In this document: one piece after another, positions 35,001 through 45,845 of the stretch | Numbering within the stretch: the stretch's first letter is position 1 | How the letters are laid out: each line of letters begins with the position of its first letter | Source: Lepus europaeus | Lineage: Eukaryota; Chordata; Mammalia; Lagomorpha; Leporidae | Direction: 5' to 3' | NCBI RefSeq assembly: GCF_033115175.1 | Contig: NC_084837.1 | Coordinates: 88,238,966-88,302,965 of the forward strand | DNA: 64,000 nt | Notes under the pieces: model-generated | Told to the model about the DNA's origin: nothing | What the model saw: the letters and a program-made list of their open reading frames with translations, nothing else | Database searches by the model: none | Made by a program: the position numbers and the translations under genes

Positions 35001-38000
35001 TGCCATTAGGAGTATGAGCGTCTTGGCAGAACCAGAGCTATCCTCATCAAATATTTGAGAATGCTTTACGTCGTTAAATGTTCATGTTTTACAGTAGTTC
35101 CTGGCCATTATTTTGTTGACTTGTCTGGCAGCTCTTGGAGAAAATGATTCCATAAAGTGGGTTTAGAGGTCACAGGACGAGAATTCTCTCTTCCCTGTTG
35201 GCCTCAACTCACTGCACTGCAAGCTGATGGTCAAGACAGGGACAGGGAGAGGAAGGACCATACTTTTTGGTCCTGTTTTAATCATCCCTGGCATCTTTTT
35301 ATTAAAGATTTATTATTTGAAAGTCAGTTACACAGAGAAGAGAGGCAGAGAGAGCGAGGTCTTCCATCCAATGGTTCACTCCCCAGACAGCCACAACGGC
35401 TGGAGCTGTGCCGATCCAAAGCCAGGAGTCAGGAACTTTTTCCGGGTCTCCCACGTGGGTGCAGGGGCCCAAGGACTGTCAGCAGAGCAGAGAGCTGGAT
35501 CAGAAGAGGAGCAGCTAAGACCCATATGGGATGCCGGCACTTCAGGCCAGGGTGTGAACCTGCTGCGCCACAGTGCCAGCTTCCCTGGCATCATTTTTTA
35601 ATATATGCGATGCCTTAGATGTTGTCCCCCATGGTTTGACCAGAACAGGCCAAAGACATTGAAACGTGGATCATTGTTGAAAGGGGTACATGCGCTCTTA
35701 AATTTGCCACTCGTGCTGGCTCCAGTCTGCTTACAAGGCTGGTGGGAGGTCTCCCGTCAAACCCCCAGGGCACCCAGGGCAGGAGGCACAGCACCTGACC
35801 CATCGGAGGCCAGCACAGGATGACGCAGAATGGAACTGAGCCCCTGAGGGTCAGAGGAGGCAAATGGCTGAGAAGGTGGCCTCTCTTGCAGATGGGCGAG
35901 TTGCCGGTGAACACCCCAGAGGAGCCTTGGAGCGTGGACCCCGAAGAACAAGACCGCAGAGATCTAAGGCAAACGAATCTCGTGTTCACTATTGACCCAA
36001 GAGGGTGTGAGGATGTGGACGACGCGCTGTCCGTGCGCACTCTGAGCAGCGGCAACCTGGAGCTGGGCGTTCACATAGCAGATGTAACCCACTTTGTGAA
36101 GCCGAAATCTTGCCTGGATAACGAAGCTAGGGCTAGGTAAGGCCGTGTGCAAGCCTTGGAATGCCTGCGACTTTCAGATGAATCTGTTGGTGCCCTGCTG
36201 ATGGTTTCGTCCAGGAACCCCCACCCCACACACCCACACACCAACTAGAGTTCAGTGACTGGCTCAGCTTGCCTTTCCTGTCTCCCACAAACGGGTCACG
36301 GGCTAAGTTGTCACATAGGAATGTGTTATTTGATGTCACGCATGGGGTCATCACACTCCAATTTGGCTTCCACGAGCAAGATTGATGTCAGTTTGCCTTC
36401 CGGAAGAATGTGCCCCGAGCAGTGTCAGAGCAAAGTGGGTCCATGGGGATCGTTTTAGCACTTGATGAAGAGGCAAACGGCCTCGGATTCTGGGCAGTGA
36501 TTTCTGGCTGTCTCCTCCCTGTGGGACCCTGCAGCCCACGGGCCTATGACTGCTGACAGTCTCACTGCCTATGTGTTTCCAGGGCCACAACGTACTACCT
36601 GCCCGACCGGCGCTATGACATGCTGCCCTCCGTCCTTAGCTCCAATGTGTGCTCTTTGCTGCGCGGCGTTGACAGGTGAGCTCACGACTGTAGCCCTTGG
36701 TTCTACTGTGCTCTCCTCCCCAGCCACCCTGTGCTGGTCTGTGCCCGACCCGAACGCCTGATCTTGTTCCCCTAGCCTCCCTGCCCCTCCTCACCGCTTG
36801 CTTCTGCTCTCCCTCTATCTGTACCTCTATCTGTATTTTGAAGATTTAGTTGAAAGGCAGAGTTAGACAGTGAATGGCAGGGGCCCAAGCACTTGGGCCA
36901 GGATCTGCTACTTTGCTAAGCTCATTAGCAGGAAGCTGGATCAAAAGAGGAGCAGCCAGGACTTTAACCTTTCTAGAGACAATACTGCACACACATGATC
37001 TCCTTTCTTACACACCTAGCGTTTTTTTAAATGGAGCAGTTCATGTGTCTTGGAGATAATTCCACATTAAGAACTGGAAAGTCGGGTATTTGCCCATTGT
37101 CCTATTACAAGCAAAGCTGCGCTGAATTTTGCATGTTCAGAAGGACAGGGGGGAATCTCAGGAGGTGGGATCTGAGCTGGAGCCCATGCGTCAGTGTGAA
37201 TAGGATCGAATTGCCTTCAGGGATCACACCAGGCACATGCTCACCAGCAGTGCAGGATGCCTCATTTCCCATAGGCTTTCACACAATACCTTGTCTGCTT
37301 CTCTCTGCCCACTTGATAGAAGGGTTGGAACTACATCCTTGACACTGCCACATGGTACTTTGACCCACTGTGCCACAGCACTGGCCCTGGCACTTGGGTC
37401 AACATCCAACACCAGTCCTGGCTGCTCCACTTCCATTCCACGGTCCTGCTAAGGAGCCTGGGGATGCAGCAGAAGATGGCCACTGCCACCCGTGGTGGAG
37501 ACCTGATGGGATTTCCTAGCCCCTGGCTTTACGCCTGCCCCAGTTGTGGTTATTGTGGGCATCTGGCATGAACCAGTGTCGGGGCGGTATGCCTCATATT
37601 TCTGTCTAGTTGGAGCAGAAACCTGTAGAAATGTCATTTCAGTCAAATCACATTGAAGGTTCAATTCTCTTGCTGCAAGGGGTGAAGGTGTGGATAGTGA
37701 CATTGTTGATGTTACTGCTTTTGTAGATACGCTATGAGTGTCATCTGGGAACTGCATAGGACCACCTACGAGATTAAGAGTGTGTGGTATGGAAGGTCAA
37801 TTATCCATTCCACATACCAACTCTCCTACGAAGCAGCTCAGGAGCTCCTCGATGGGAACTTGGGCATCACAAATGACATGAAGGAATTCCAAGATATGGA
37901 CAAAAAGGAGAAAGAAGACAGGCTGCAGGAACTCACATGGGCGATTGAAAAGTTGGCAGACATAGCCAGCCACTTCCGGGCGCAGCGAGGTCTCGATGGT

Positions 38001-39996
38001 GCCTTAGATCTGGACGGCATTGAAATCGGTGTGCTGTTCGATGACGAGAGGAACATTCTCGACCTCATCCCCCGGCAGCAACGTACAGTCCATCGGATGG
38101 TGGCGGAGTGTATGATACTCGCCAACCACTGGGTGGCCAGGAAAATCTACGAAAGCTTCCCCAGGCAGGCCCTGCTGCGCCGGCACCCGCCTCCATGCCA
38201 GAACCTCTTCTCGGAGCTCAAGCAGAGCGCCCAGGCCGGAGGGTTCTACATTGATACTAGGTAGGAGCGCCAGGCTGGGCTGCACAGTCACTAGCTAGCA
38301 GAGCTACAAGGGTTCGTCACCCGTGGGTTCCCTCCCCAGCTGGGCCTTGATCCAAAGCCAGGAGCTTATCTGGGTCTCCCACATGGGGGTAGGGACCAAA
38401 GACCTCGGGCTATCTGCCAGTGCTTTCCCCAGGCCATGAGCAGGGAGCTGGATCACAAGCCGTCTGGGATGCCAGTATCAGGTGGAGGCTTAGCCTGTTG
38501 GGCCTCAATGCCTGTTCCCAGACCTACTTAACAAACTCGGGATTGTTTGTGCATCTTAGGAGGTGTTGTGCTGGGGCAATAATTCGATAAAAAATTTAGA
38601 AGGCAGAGTTAGAGAGGCAGAGGCAGAGAGGTCTTCCACCTGCTGGTTCATTCCCCAATTGGTGGCAATGGCTGGAGCTGAGCCAATCAAGAGCTTTCTC
38701 TGGGTCTGCCTCATGGATGGCATCCTCCACTGCTTTCCCAGGCCACAGCGGAGAGCTGGATCAGAAGCAGAGCAGCCAGGACTCGAACCAGCACCCGTGT
38801 GGGGTGCCAGCCGCAGCAGGGACAATCTTAACTCGGGGGACACTCAAGTGTAGCATTACTTCTGGAGCTCTAGGCTGCTGTAGTAGAAGAGAAGAGCTGC
38901 TTCTGAGATGTGGTCGTGAATGAAACACGTCTCCCTGCTGGCAGAGGAAGTTACTTAGAGGGGACGGGAGGCTTTTCCGAACGCATTGCCTTGTCCGTGC
39001 CTGGAGTAAAACTGGGCTCCTCTGTTCTGTCAGCTCTAACAGGTCCCTGGCGCTTTCCCTGGATAACGCGCACGACGTTTCGGACCCCATAGTCAACAAG
39101 CTGCTGCGGAACATGGCGACGCTGGCCATGTCCAACGCACTCTACTTCTCGACAGGCTCCTGCAGGGAGCACGAGTTCCACCATTATGGTGAGTGACAAA
39201 GGGTCCTGGGTCGCCATAGCCTGGAGCAAGTTGTTTCCAAATCTGATCTTCAATCATTTGGTTTCTCTTCACAGCACTTGGCCTGGACAAATATACTCAC
39301 TTTACCTCACCAATAAGGAGATATGCCGATATCATAGTACATCGATTACTGAGTGCAGCTATCGCAAGAGACAAACCGGAAATGGAGCTGAATTTGTTAA
39401 GTGAACGAAGCCTCGAAGAGCTGTGTGATCATATCAACGAACGACACAGGGTAGGAGGTTTTTAAATTCTTAGCCATTGCCTCTTGGTGAGCTGTGCTGG
39501 GTACTCAACTTTAGTGCCATGTTAGTCCAGCAAAGGATCACGTGAGTCCAGAAGGATCTGACCCATGCTCCCAATACATTCACAAATGTAAGAGGGGAAA
39601 GTTGCATGGACTTGGACTTCAGCCTAAATTACACGTCCTCAAAAGGTGGGAAGGTTCACATCACAGAGACAGGAAGACCTCCCCACTGAGGTTCTGGACA
39701 GCGCGAATGAGAGGATACAGCACTGCTGTTGGACCATGCTCTGTAAAATCCGCATGGTTGTTCCTGCACAGCCCATCCCAGCAGGAAAGTTTAGAGAAGC
39801 TTCTCGCGGAAGAACTCGAGTTTTAGACTTGGCATGATGATGGAGCCTGGAGAAGTTCCTGGAAATGGCCTTCCCAGGTCTAGAGGTGCGCAGACAGAAC
39901 ACCGGCAACGATCCTGGGTGTTCCCAGGACAGCAGAGAGCAGTGGCTGTGGGAATCGCTGTCTGCTGTAACCTTGTGGAGGGGATCTCTTTTCTTT

Positions 39997-40030
<34 letters not shown>

Positions 40031-41885
40031 ACAGGCAGAGTGGACAGGGAGAGAGAGACAGAGAGAAAGGTCTTCCTTTTGCCGTTGGTTGGCGCACCGC
40101 GCTGATCCGATGGCAGGAGCCAGGTGCTTCTCCTGGTCTCCCATGGGGTGCAGGGCCCAAGCACTTGGGCCATCCTCCACTGCACTCCCTGGCCACAGCA
40201 GAGAGCTGGCCTGGAAGAGGGACAACCGGGACAGGATCGGTGCCCTGACCGGGACTAGAACCCGGTGTGCCGGCGCCGCAAGGCGGAGGATTAGCCTAGT
40301 GAGCCGCGGCGCCGGCCGAGGGGATCTCTGACCAGGCCCTGGGCCTGTGGCTTCTTACAGGCTGCGAAACTGTGCCAAAGGCAGGCAATGGAACTCTTCC
40401 AGTGCCGTTTCTTCCGAGACAAAGATGCAGACAGAGACGAGCGCTGCGTCGCCGACGGGATCATCTATGGCTTCCGGGACACCGCTGTGCAGCTCTACAT
40501 CCCAAGGTATGTCCCATCTGCTGCAGTAGGGAGTAAGAAAGCCTGCCTCAGCTGCAGAGAGCACGCACAGCACATCAGACGAAATTATTATCCACTGCTT
40601 CTGGAGGTTCCCTATACACATATTGTAAGGATGCCTAAATATAAAGGCAAAGTGGGAGATGGGAGAACAGTGCACCTTCTAACTCAGTGAGTTATCTGAA
40701 AGATGGTGGATGCGAAGTAGATCCTCCATCGACTCATTCCCACCCAAAATGGCCACAGTTGGCCAGGATCTTGGAACGCCGCTTGATGTATGGAGCAGTA
40801 GTCACATTCACCTCCTCCCCAGGCACATCAGCAGGGAAGTGGACTACCTGGGACTCGAACCAGCACATCCAATATGGGATGCAGGCAAACACTTGTTTTG
40901 CCTTTTTTTTTTTTTTTTTTTGGCAGGCAGAGTGGACAGTGAGAGACGGGTCTTCCTTTGCTGTTGGTTCACCCTCCAATGGCGCCGCAGCCAGCCCGCT
41001 GTGGCTGGTGCACCGCGCTGATCCGAAGGCAGGAGCCAGGTGCTTCCCCTGGTCTCCCATGCGGGTGCAGGGCCCAAGCACTTGGGCCATCCTCCACTGC
41101 ACCCCCGGGCCATAGCAGAGAGCCGGCCTGGAAGAGGGGCAACCGGGACAGAATCCGGCACCCTGACCGAGACTAGAACCCGATGTGCCGGTGCCGCAAA
41201 GCGGAGGATTAGCCTGTTGAGGCACAGCGCCGGCCTGTTTTGCTTTCACTACAAAAGGAACACTGTGTAGATAAGTGTAAAATCTGCTGTAAAAAACTAC
41301 TGTCTTATCTGTCAATGATTCAGGTATGGGATTAAAGGAAGCGCACATCTGAAAACCAAAGATGGCTGTGTCCTCCATTTGGGGCCCAATGGTGAAAACC
41401 TTGGCAGCTGGGCCCCAGGAGCACCCAGGCGATGGTACAAGAGGACAGACCGTGTCACATCCAGCGGGCAAGGCGTCGCTTTCCGGATGTTCGAGCACGT
41501 TACGGTAAGGCTGTGCGGGTGCCTTGTGTGTGTCCTTTCCAATGCAAAGTAGAGAATGCAATTCGGGAATACATCTCTCCTCTTCCTGTGACAGGTGAAA
41601 ATATCTGCACAAGTAAAACCGTATCATCCCAATGACCTACACCTGGAAATCATAAGCAAGAAAGCCTCCGTGGACCCAGAGGCAAGGCATACTCCCCAAA
41701 GCTCCCCATCACCCACGAGAGAGTTAGCGGGGGGAAACACTCAGTGTGCCGAAGACGGCAAAGAAAATCTCCCTGAGGAATACCGGCAGTTTCGGCAGAC
41801 AGAGGGAGAGAGCCTCTACACTCTCCTGGAAGAGATGAAGAATCGAGCGATCCAGGACCTTTCGAGCCATCTTGGAATTCTATGA
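24489..41885 (+). CDS. DIS3L: DIS3L-like RNB exoribonuclease (diverged paralogue), 17 coding exons
   Basis: Predicted 3'-5' exoribonuclease of the RNase II/RNB family, DIS3L type; in human DIS3L this is the catalytic subunit of the cytoplasmic RNA exosome. Exons: 24489-24627, 25367-25517, 27420-27548, 28896-29028, 30622-30798, 31168-31243, 31821-31961, 33005-33174, 34090-34251, 35892-36136, 36583-36675, 37727-38260, 39034-39188, 39275-39450, 40361-40506, 41324-41504, 41595-41885. All 16 introns are GT-AG, phases agree, and the spliced frame is open for 1032 codons plus TGA (human DIS3L: 1054). Order: Cys-rich CR3 and PIN region (about 1-190), two cold-shock-like domains (about 205-425), RNB (about 430-800), S1 (about 830-950). 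Metal-binding Asps are D461, D467, D469 and D470. Start chosen because it aligns with the human DIS3L start; an in-frame ATG lies 111 bases upstream. Divergence from remembered human and mouse DIS3L (roughly a third of residues) is far above orthologue level. A fast-evolving orthologue is the alternative reading. Confidence 0.93.
26110..26350 (+). mobile_element. Diverged SINE, sense (intron 2)
   Basis: Recognisable from 'ggcccctgcacccagatggga' and 'cattttgaccatttagggag'. Confidence 0.6.
26892..27085 (-). mobile_element. SINE fragment, antisense (intron 2)
   Basis: Central part missing; head 'accacagcactaacccc'. Confidence 0.55.
27549..28895. other. Intron 3, no element recognised
   Basis: The only simple feature is an A-run near 28234-28250. 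No SINE in 1.3 kb, unusual for this window. Confidence 0.4.
29805..29970 (+). mobile_element. SINE fragment, sense (intron 4)
   Basis: Diverged; interrupted in its tail by the next element. Confidence 0.55.
29985..30262 (-). mobile_element. C-type SINE, antisense (intron 4)
   Basis: Same younger subfamily as 3244-3570 ('ccgatccgaagccaggagcc'). Confidence 0.82.
30365..30440 (+). repeat. 39-bp tandem duplication in intron 4
   Basis: Two adjacent copies starting 'cttcaaggtgccaagtccgg' at 30365 and 30404, identical over about 37 bases, in the intron between exons 4 and 5. Confidence 0.85.
30622..34251 (+). CDS. DIS3L: DIS3L-like exons 5-9: cold-shock/OB domains
   Basis: Exons 5-9 encode residues about 185-426 and correspond to CSD1 and CSD2, the RNA-path OB folds before RNB. 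Recognisable family segments are [15 protein letters not shown] across the exon 5/6 junction, [13 protein letters not shown] in exon 7, [13 protein letters not shown] in exon 8 and [14 protein letters not shown] in exon 9. The exon 6/7 junction restores an Asp codon and 7/8 a Gly codon, which confirms the phases. The linker around residues 270-310 is shorter than in human DIS3L and accounts for part of the length difference. Confidence 0.88.
32190..32460 (+). mobile_element. Diverged SINE, sense (intron 7)
   Basis: Partial match through 'tttagggagtgaactcgcag' and a short A-rich tail. Confidence 0.5.
32500..32690 (-). mobile_element. SINE fragment, antisense (intron 7)
   Basis: Lacks the tail half; head 'ccacagtgctggcccc' intact. 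Confidence 0.65.
35300..35588 (-). mobile_element. C-type SINE, antisense (intron 9)
   Basis: Near-complete, tail at 35300-35340. The rest of intron 9 (34252-35299, 35589-35891) has no recognised element. Confidence 0.82.
35892..39450 (+). CDS. DIS3L: DIS3L-like exons 10-14: catalytic RNB domain
   Basis: Exon 10 contains the active-site strand [15 protein letters not shown] with D461, D467, D469 and D470; D470 matches human DIS3L Asp486. Exon 11 encodes [18 protein letters not shown] and exon 12 (534 bases, the largest) the central helices with [14 protein letters not shown]. Exon 14 carries the RNB signature [18 protein letters not shown] (777-794). The exon 12/13 junction makes Ser717 where DIS3L has Arg in its DTRSNK motif. 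This is the best conserved part of the protein and argues for retained nuclease activity. Confidence 0.92.
36838..36965 (-). mobile_element. SINE fragment, antisense (intron 11)
   Basis: Short internally deleted copy ('gcaggggcccaagcacttggg'). Confidence 0.6.
37340..37600 (+). mobile_element. SINE fragments (intron 11)
   Basis: A short antisense head (37340-37385) next to a sense body ('ctgctccacttccattccac'). Confidence 0.5.
38335..38515 (-). mobile_element. SINE fragment, antisense (intron 12)
   Basis: Diverged; head 'gggcctcaatgcctgttccc'. Confidence 0.6.
38590..38815 (-). mobile_element. C-type SINE, antisense (intron 12)
   Basis: Complete tail, head deleted after the box-B region at about 38785. 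Confidence 0.7.
39990..40317 (-). mobile_element. Young C-type SINE, antisense, just upstream of exon 15
   Basis: Long T-run at 39996-40029, head ending 'gccgcggcgccggcc', and a perfect 12-base target-site duplication GAGGGGATCTCT (39978-39989 and 40318-40329). It ends 43 bases before exon 15. Confidence 0.95.
40361..41885 (+). CDS. DIS3L: DIS3L-like exons 15-17: S1 domain and C-terminus
   Basis: Exons 15-16 encode the S1 RNA-binding domain ([12 protein letters not shown], then [15 protein letters not shown] across the junction). Exon 17 encodes a polar, Pro/Ser-rich tail ending in [19 protein letters not shown], which matches the DIS3L-specific C-terminal motif ([15 protein letters not shown] in human, as remembered). 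This tail separates DIS3L-type proteins from DIS3 and DIS3L2. The final intron is only 90 bases. The stop is TGA at 41883-41885. Confidence 0.9.
40700..40890 (-). mobile_element. SINE fragment, antisense (intron 15)
   Basis: Older truncated copy ('gggactcgaaccagcacatcc'). Confidence 0.55.
40902..41235 (-). mobile_element. Young C-type SINE, antisense (intron 15)
   Basis: Long T-run and an 8-base target-site duplication TGTTTTGC (40894-40901 and 41236-41243). Confidence 0.9.
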
Positions 41886-42133
41886 AACTTTCCGTGTCAG
41901 TCACGATGGACTATTTTTACATTTACTGCACAAATCCTGTGATTTGTACAGGATAAACAGTAGTACATATTGTACCGTTATAATTGTGTAGCTACCTCCT
42001 GTTGCTATGGAGCAAGTGCTGCATCTGCTTAAGATGCCCTGGGACAGTGATGAATTCTGTGTGCCCTCATCTTCCCAGCAGATTGTGAACCACAGTGTAT
42101 GTGACGTCTTGATTGGGCATATTTACCATAAAT

Positions 42134-42139
42134 AATAAA
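42134..42139 (+). promoter_or_regulatory. Polyadenylation signal of the DIS3L-like gene
   Basis: AATAAA 249 bases after the stop codon, followed about 15-25 bases later by a GT-rich stretch (aatgtgtcc). This gives a short 3' UTR of about 270 bases ending just before the duplication boundary. Confidence 0.7.
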
Positions 42140-42357
42140 TGTATTTCTTACAATGTGTCCTCAGCTTCCTTTTCTAAGGGCACAATCTTTGGGAATACAA
42201 TTTTTTTAAAGATGTTTTCCAATGGATGGAAGATATTCCTCTCGTTTATAACTGTCTCATGTTGAAGATTGATTTGAGGGGACAGATGGGACAGTGCCCT
42301 GATAGGAGCACTAGAAGTAGTGCTACTTTTGTCTTCTACTAGCAGACCTGATCTAAG

Positions 42358-42643
42358 ATCTACTCATTTAATTGAGGCAGAGCCACAGACAGGGGAAGGC
42401 CAAGAGGTCTTCCATCTGCTGGTTCACTCCCCAAATGCCCACGATGGCTGGGGCTGGGCCAGGTGCAACCCAGGAATCTGGAACTCCATCCACGTCTCCA
42501 ACAGCATGGCAGGGGCCCAAGCACTTGGGCCATCTTCTGCCGCTTAGCATCTTAGGATCTGAAGTGGGTCAGGACTCGAGCCGACGCCCATATGGAATGC
42601 AAGTGCCACAGGCAGAAGCTTAAACTAGTATGCCACAGAGTCC
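42358..42643 (-). mobile_element. C-type SINE, antisense (copy B)
   Basis: Matches 360-663; its start was removed by the B deletion at about 42353. Confidence 0.72.
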
Positions 42644-42898
42644 AGAGAGAAAGGGCTCAGCCAACTGTCAGGTGACTCCCCAAACAGCTGCAACAACCAG
42701 TCCTGGGCCAGGTCAAATCCAGGAACCAGGAACCAGGAACTCCACCTGGGTCTCCTACGCAGGTGCAGGGGCTCAAGTCTTTGGGCCACCTTTCACCGCT
42801 TTCCCAGGCGCATTAGAGGGAGCTGGATCTGAAGTGGAGCCGCTGGGACTTGAACCAGTGCTCTGATGTGGGATGCAGACGTGAGAACTGCAGTCTGG
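42644..42898 (-). mobile_element. C-type SINE, antisense (copy B)
   Basis: Matches 690-977 without its tail. Confidence 0.68.
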
Positions 42899-43268
42899 GG
42901 CCAGCGCCATGGCACAGTAGGTTGATCCTCCACCTGCGGTGCCAGCATCCCATATGGGCCCTGGTTCTAGTCCAGGCTGCTCCTCTTCCCATCCAGCTCT
43001 GCTACGGTCTGGGATAGCAGTGGACTTGCGTGGGAGACCGGGAAGTTGCTCCTGGCCTGGCCCTGGCGGCCATCTGTGGGGTGATCCAGTGGATGACTCC
43101 CCAAAAACTAAAAGCTTGCTATTGAAACTGGCCGGTTCAAGTCCCAGCTGTTCCACTTCTGACCCAGCTCCCGGCTAATGTGCCTAGGTAAGCAGGAGAA
43201 GATGGCCCAATTACTTGGGCAGACCTAGAGCTGGATTTTCAACTCACTGGGGCTGGGTAAAGCGTCAA
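42899..43268 (+). mobile_element. C-type SINE, sense, rearranged (copy B)
   Basis: Matches 978-1345. Confidence 0.65.
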
Positions 43269-43625
43269 CCAGATGTATATACTGAAAGTGTAAATTACAG
43301 AACTAAATAGCAACAAGAAATGTTCCTAAAGAGAATAGGAATTTGTGTTTTTGCTGTTTAAAAATAGACATACTCCACAGCAACAGTTGTTTCAAGATGC
43401 AAATACATATTATACATCCCGGAATCTACTGAAGACATTCAAAACGGCTGCTGCTTATTTCCCAGGGATCATGTATTTAGACGTCATACTTGTACAGAAA
43501 TCAATGCCAAAGAGAATAAATTAGCGAAATGTGACAAAGTTAGCAGGAATAGGTGTACGATTTATCAGCTAAGGATTTCCACACACAGACGATACACACT
43601 CCTCCTGCGCCTGCAGAACCATGAC

Positions 43626-43870
43626 TCAACAGGCACAGGCAGAGGCCGTGCAGCCACAGCAGCAGCCCTGGGTGCACGAAGCTCCACAGGCTCGGTCCGC
43701 TGGTGTCTCCTCTGTCTTTAATTCCTCCTCTTCATTTACAGAAGTGGCTGCGGCACCGTTCTGTGGACAAATGGAAATGGCCTTGCTTGACCCACGTCCC
43801 TCCGCCTCTTGATCCTCCCCAGTATTCACCTCTTCAACAGTCTGTGTTCTGGGTGTGTCCATTAACGTAT
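43626..43870 (-). CDS. TIPIN: TIPIN-like last coding exon (copy B, partial gene)
   Basis: Counterpart of 1702-1946 with the same acceptor, phase and stop (43626-43628). It reads TQTVEEVNT and NEEEEL where A has Ile and Gly; B agrees with human at both. It lies 1.7 kb beyond the DIS3L-like stop in opposite orientation, reproducing the tail-to-tail DIS3L/TIPIN order known from human. Confidence 0.82.
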
Positions 43871-44023
43871 CTGAAAGAGACACCAAACCATTATCACTGA
43901 TTTTAATTACATGATTCTGTCTCACCTCATGTACACAAATCTCTTCAGAAACCTAATTTTGATCACTGTCTTAGAAATATAAACCTCTTCATATATGGAG
44001 GAAGTCCACTGAGATCACAAAGA

Positions 44024-44247
44024 GGGCCAGGCACTTGGCCTCATGGTTCAGACACCTGGATCAGAATGCCAGGTTTGACTCCCAGCTCTGGCTCCTGGTT
44101 CCAGCTTCCTGCCACCCATGTGGGAGACCTTGACTGAGTTCCCAGCTTCTGGCTTCGGCCCAGCCTAGTCCTGTGGGTTTCAGAAGTGAGCCAGGGGATG
44201 GGGAGCACTGTTCAACTCTGCCTCTCAAATAAACTAAAACATAAAAA
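44024..44247 (+). mobile_element. Diverged SINE, sense (copy B)
   Basis: Matches 2100-2322. Confidence 0.6.
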
Positions 44248-44279
44248 ACCAATGATTTGATAATTTCATGTCAACGTTA

Positions 44280-44515
44280 AAGAGTGGGCACTGTGGCACA
44301 GCAGGTTAAGCTGCCACTTGGGACGACTGCATGCCTGCATGGAGTGCCTCTACTTCCCACTTCCTGTGCAACACCTAGGAGGCAGCAGACAATGGCACAA
44401 ATCCCTGGATTCCTGCAACCCACGAATGAGACTGCAGGAAATCCCTGGATCTTAGCTTTGGCCTGGTGCACCCTTGGCTGTTGTAAGTATGTGTTAATCT
44501 TATAAATAGAAAGTG
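44280..44515 (+). mobile_element. Diverged SINE, sense (copy B)
   Basis: Matches 2355-2590, with a better head ('gtgggcactgtggcacagcag'). Confidence 0.62.
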
Positions 44516-44614
44516 ATCCTTAACCATCTATTTTCAGGTATATGTTGGTTAAAAAAAAAAAAAAAGAGCCATTGTTGTCAGTAATAGTTGTACCTTCATC
44601 TCAGTTGTCATGGG

Positions 44615-45555
44615 AGGGCTGTATTGTGGTCCAGTGGGTTAAATTGTCACCTATAATGCCAGCATCCCATATGGGAGCACCAGTTCACATCCCAACTGTT
44701 CCACTTCCTATCCTGTACCCCCCCCCTCTTTTTTTTCTTTAAAGATTTATTTATTTATCTGAAAGGCAGAGTTACAGAGAGGCAAGGTGGAGACAGAATC
44801 TTCGATCTGCTGGTTTACTCTCCAAATGGCCACAACAGCTGAGCTAATCCAAAGCCAGGAGCCAGGATCTTCTTCCAGGTTTCCCACATGGGTGCAGAGG
44901 CCCAAGGATTTGGGCTATAATGTACTGCTTTCCCATGTGGAATGCTGGCACCACAGGCATTGGCTTTACCCACTATGCCACAGCACTGGCCACTGCTCCA
45001 CTTCTAATCCAGCTCTCTGCTATGGCTTGGGAAGGCAGGAGAAGATGGCCCAAGACCTTGCGAGAACCAGAGGAAGCTCCTGGCTCCTGGTTTCAGATTG
45101 GCCCAGCTCTGGAAGTTGAGGCTATTTGGGGAGTGGGCTCGGAAATGGAAGCGCTCTTTTTTTTTTTTTTTTTTTTTTGACAGGCAGAGTTAGACAGTGA
45201 GAGAGACAGAAAGATCTTCCTTCCGTTGGTTCACTCCCCAAATGGCCGCTACAGCCGGCACTGCGCCGATCCGAAGCCAGGAGCCAGGTGCTTCCTCCTG
45301 GTCTCCCATGTGGGTGCAGGGCCCAAGTCCCTGGGCCATTCTCCACTGCACTCCTGGGCCACAGCAGGGAGCTGGCCTGGAAGAGGAGCAACTGGGACAG
45401 AATCCGGCGCCCCAACCGGGACTAGAACCCAGGGTGCCGGCCCCACAGGCGGAGGCTTAGCCTAGTGAGCCGTGGTGCCAGCCCAGAGCTCGCTCGCGCT
45501 CTGCCTCTCTGTAACTCTGCCTTTTAAATAAATAAATAAATCTTTAAAAATAAAT
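44615..45555 (+). mobile_element. Nest of three C-type SINEs (copy B)
   Basis: Same nesting as 2690-3640; antisense members at 44733-44988 and 45158-45484. Confidence 0.75.
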
Positions 45556-45578
45556 TAAGTATTTTAGAACCTATTCAT

Positions 45579-45845
45579 GGGAGCCATAATTGTAGCATAC
45601 TGGTTAGGCTGCTATCTCCAACAATGGCATCCAATATGGGTACCAGTTGGAGCCCCAACTGCTCCATTTCTGATCCAGCTCCCTGCTAATGCACCTGGGA
45701 AGGGAGTTTAGATGGCCCAAGTCCTTGGGCCCCTGTACCCACATGGGTGACATGGATGAAGCTCCTGGCTTTTGGCCATCTACTTCTCCTGCTCTATTTG
45801 GAACTCTGCCTTTCAAATAAATAGGTAAATTTTAAAAAAGGAAAA
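45579..45845 (+). mobile_element. C-type SINE, sense (copy B)
   Basis: Matches 3662-3930. Confidence 0.75.

Noticed and set aside
39865-40248. Frames of 100-185 codons around poly-T runs in introns 14-15
   Set aside because: They translate C-SINEs; the same [11 protein letters not shown]-type peptides recur at every SINE.
41595-41885. Separate small gene starting at GTG 41595
   Set aside because: It is exon 17 of the DIS3L-like gene, with an acceptor directly before it and matching phase.
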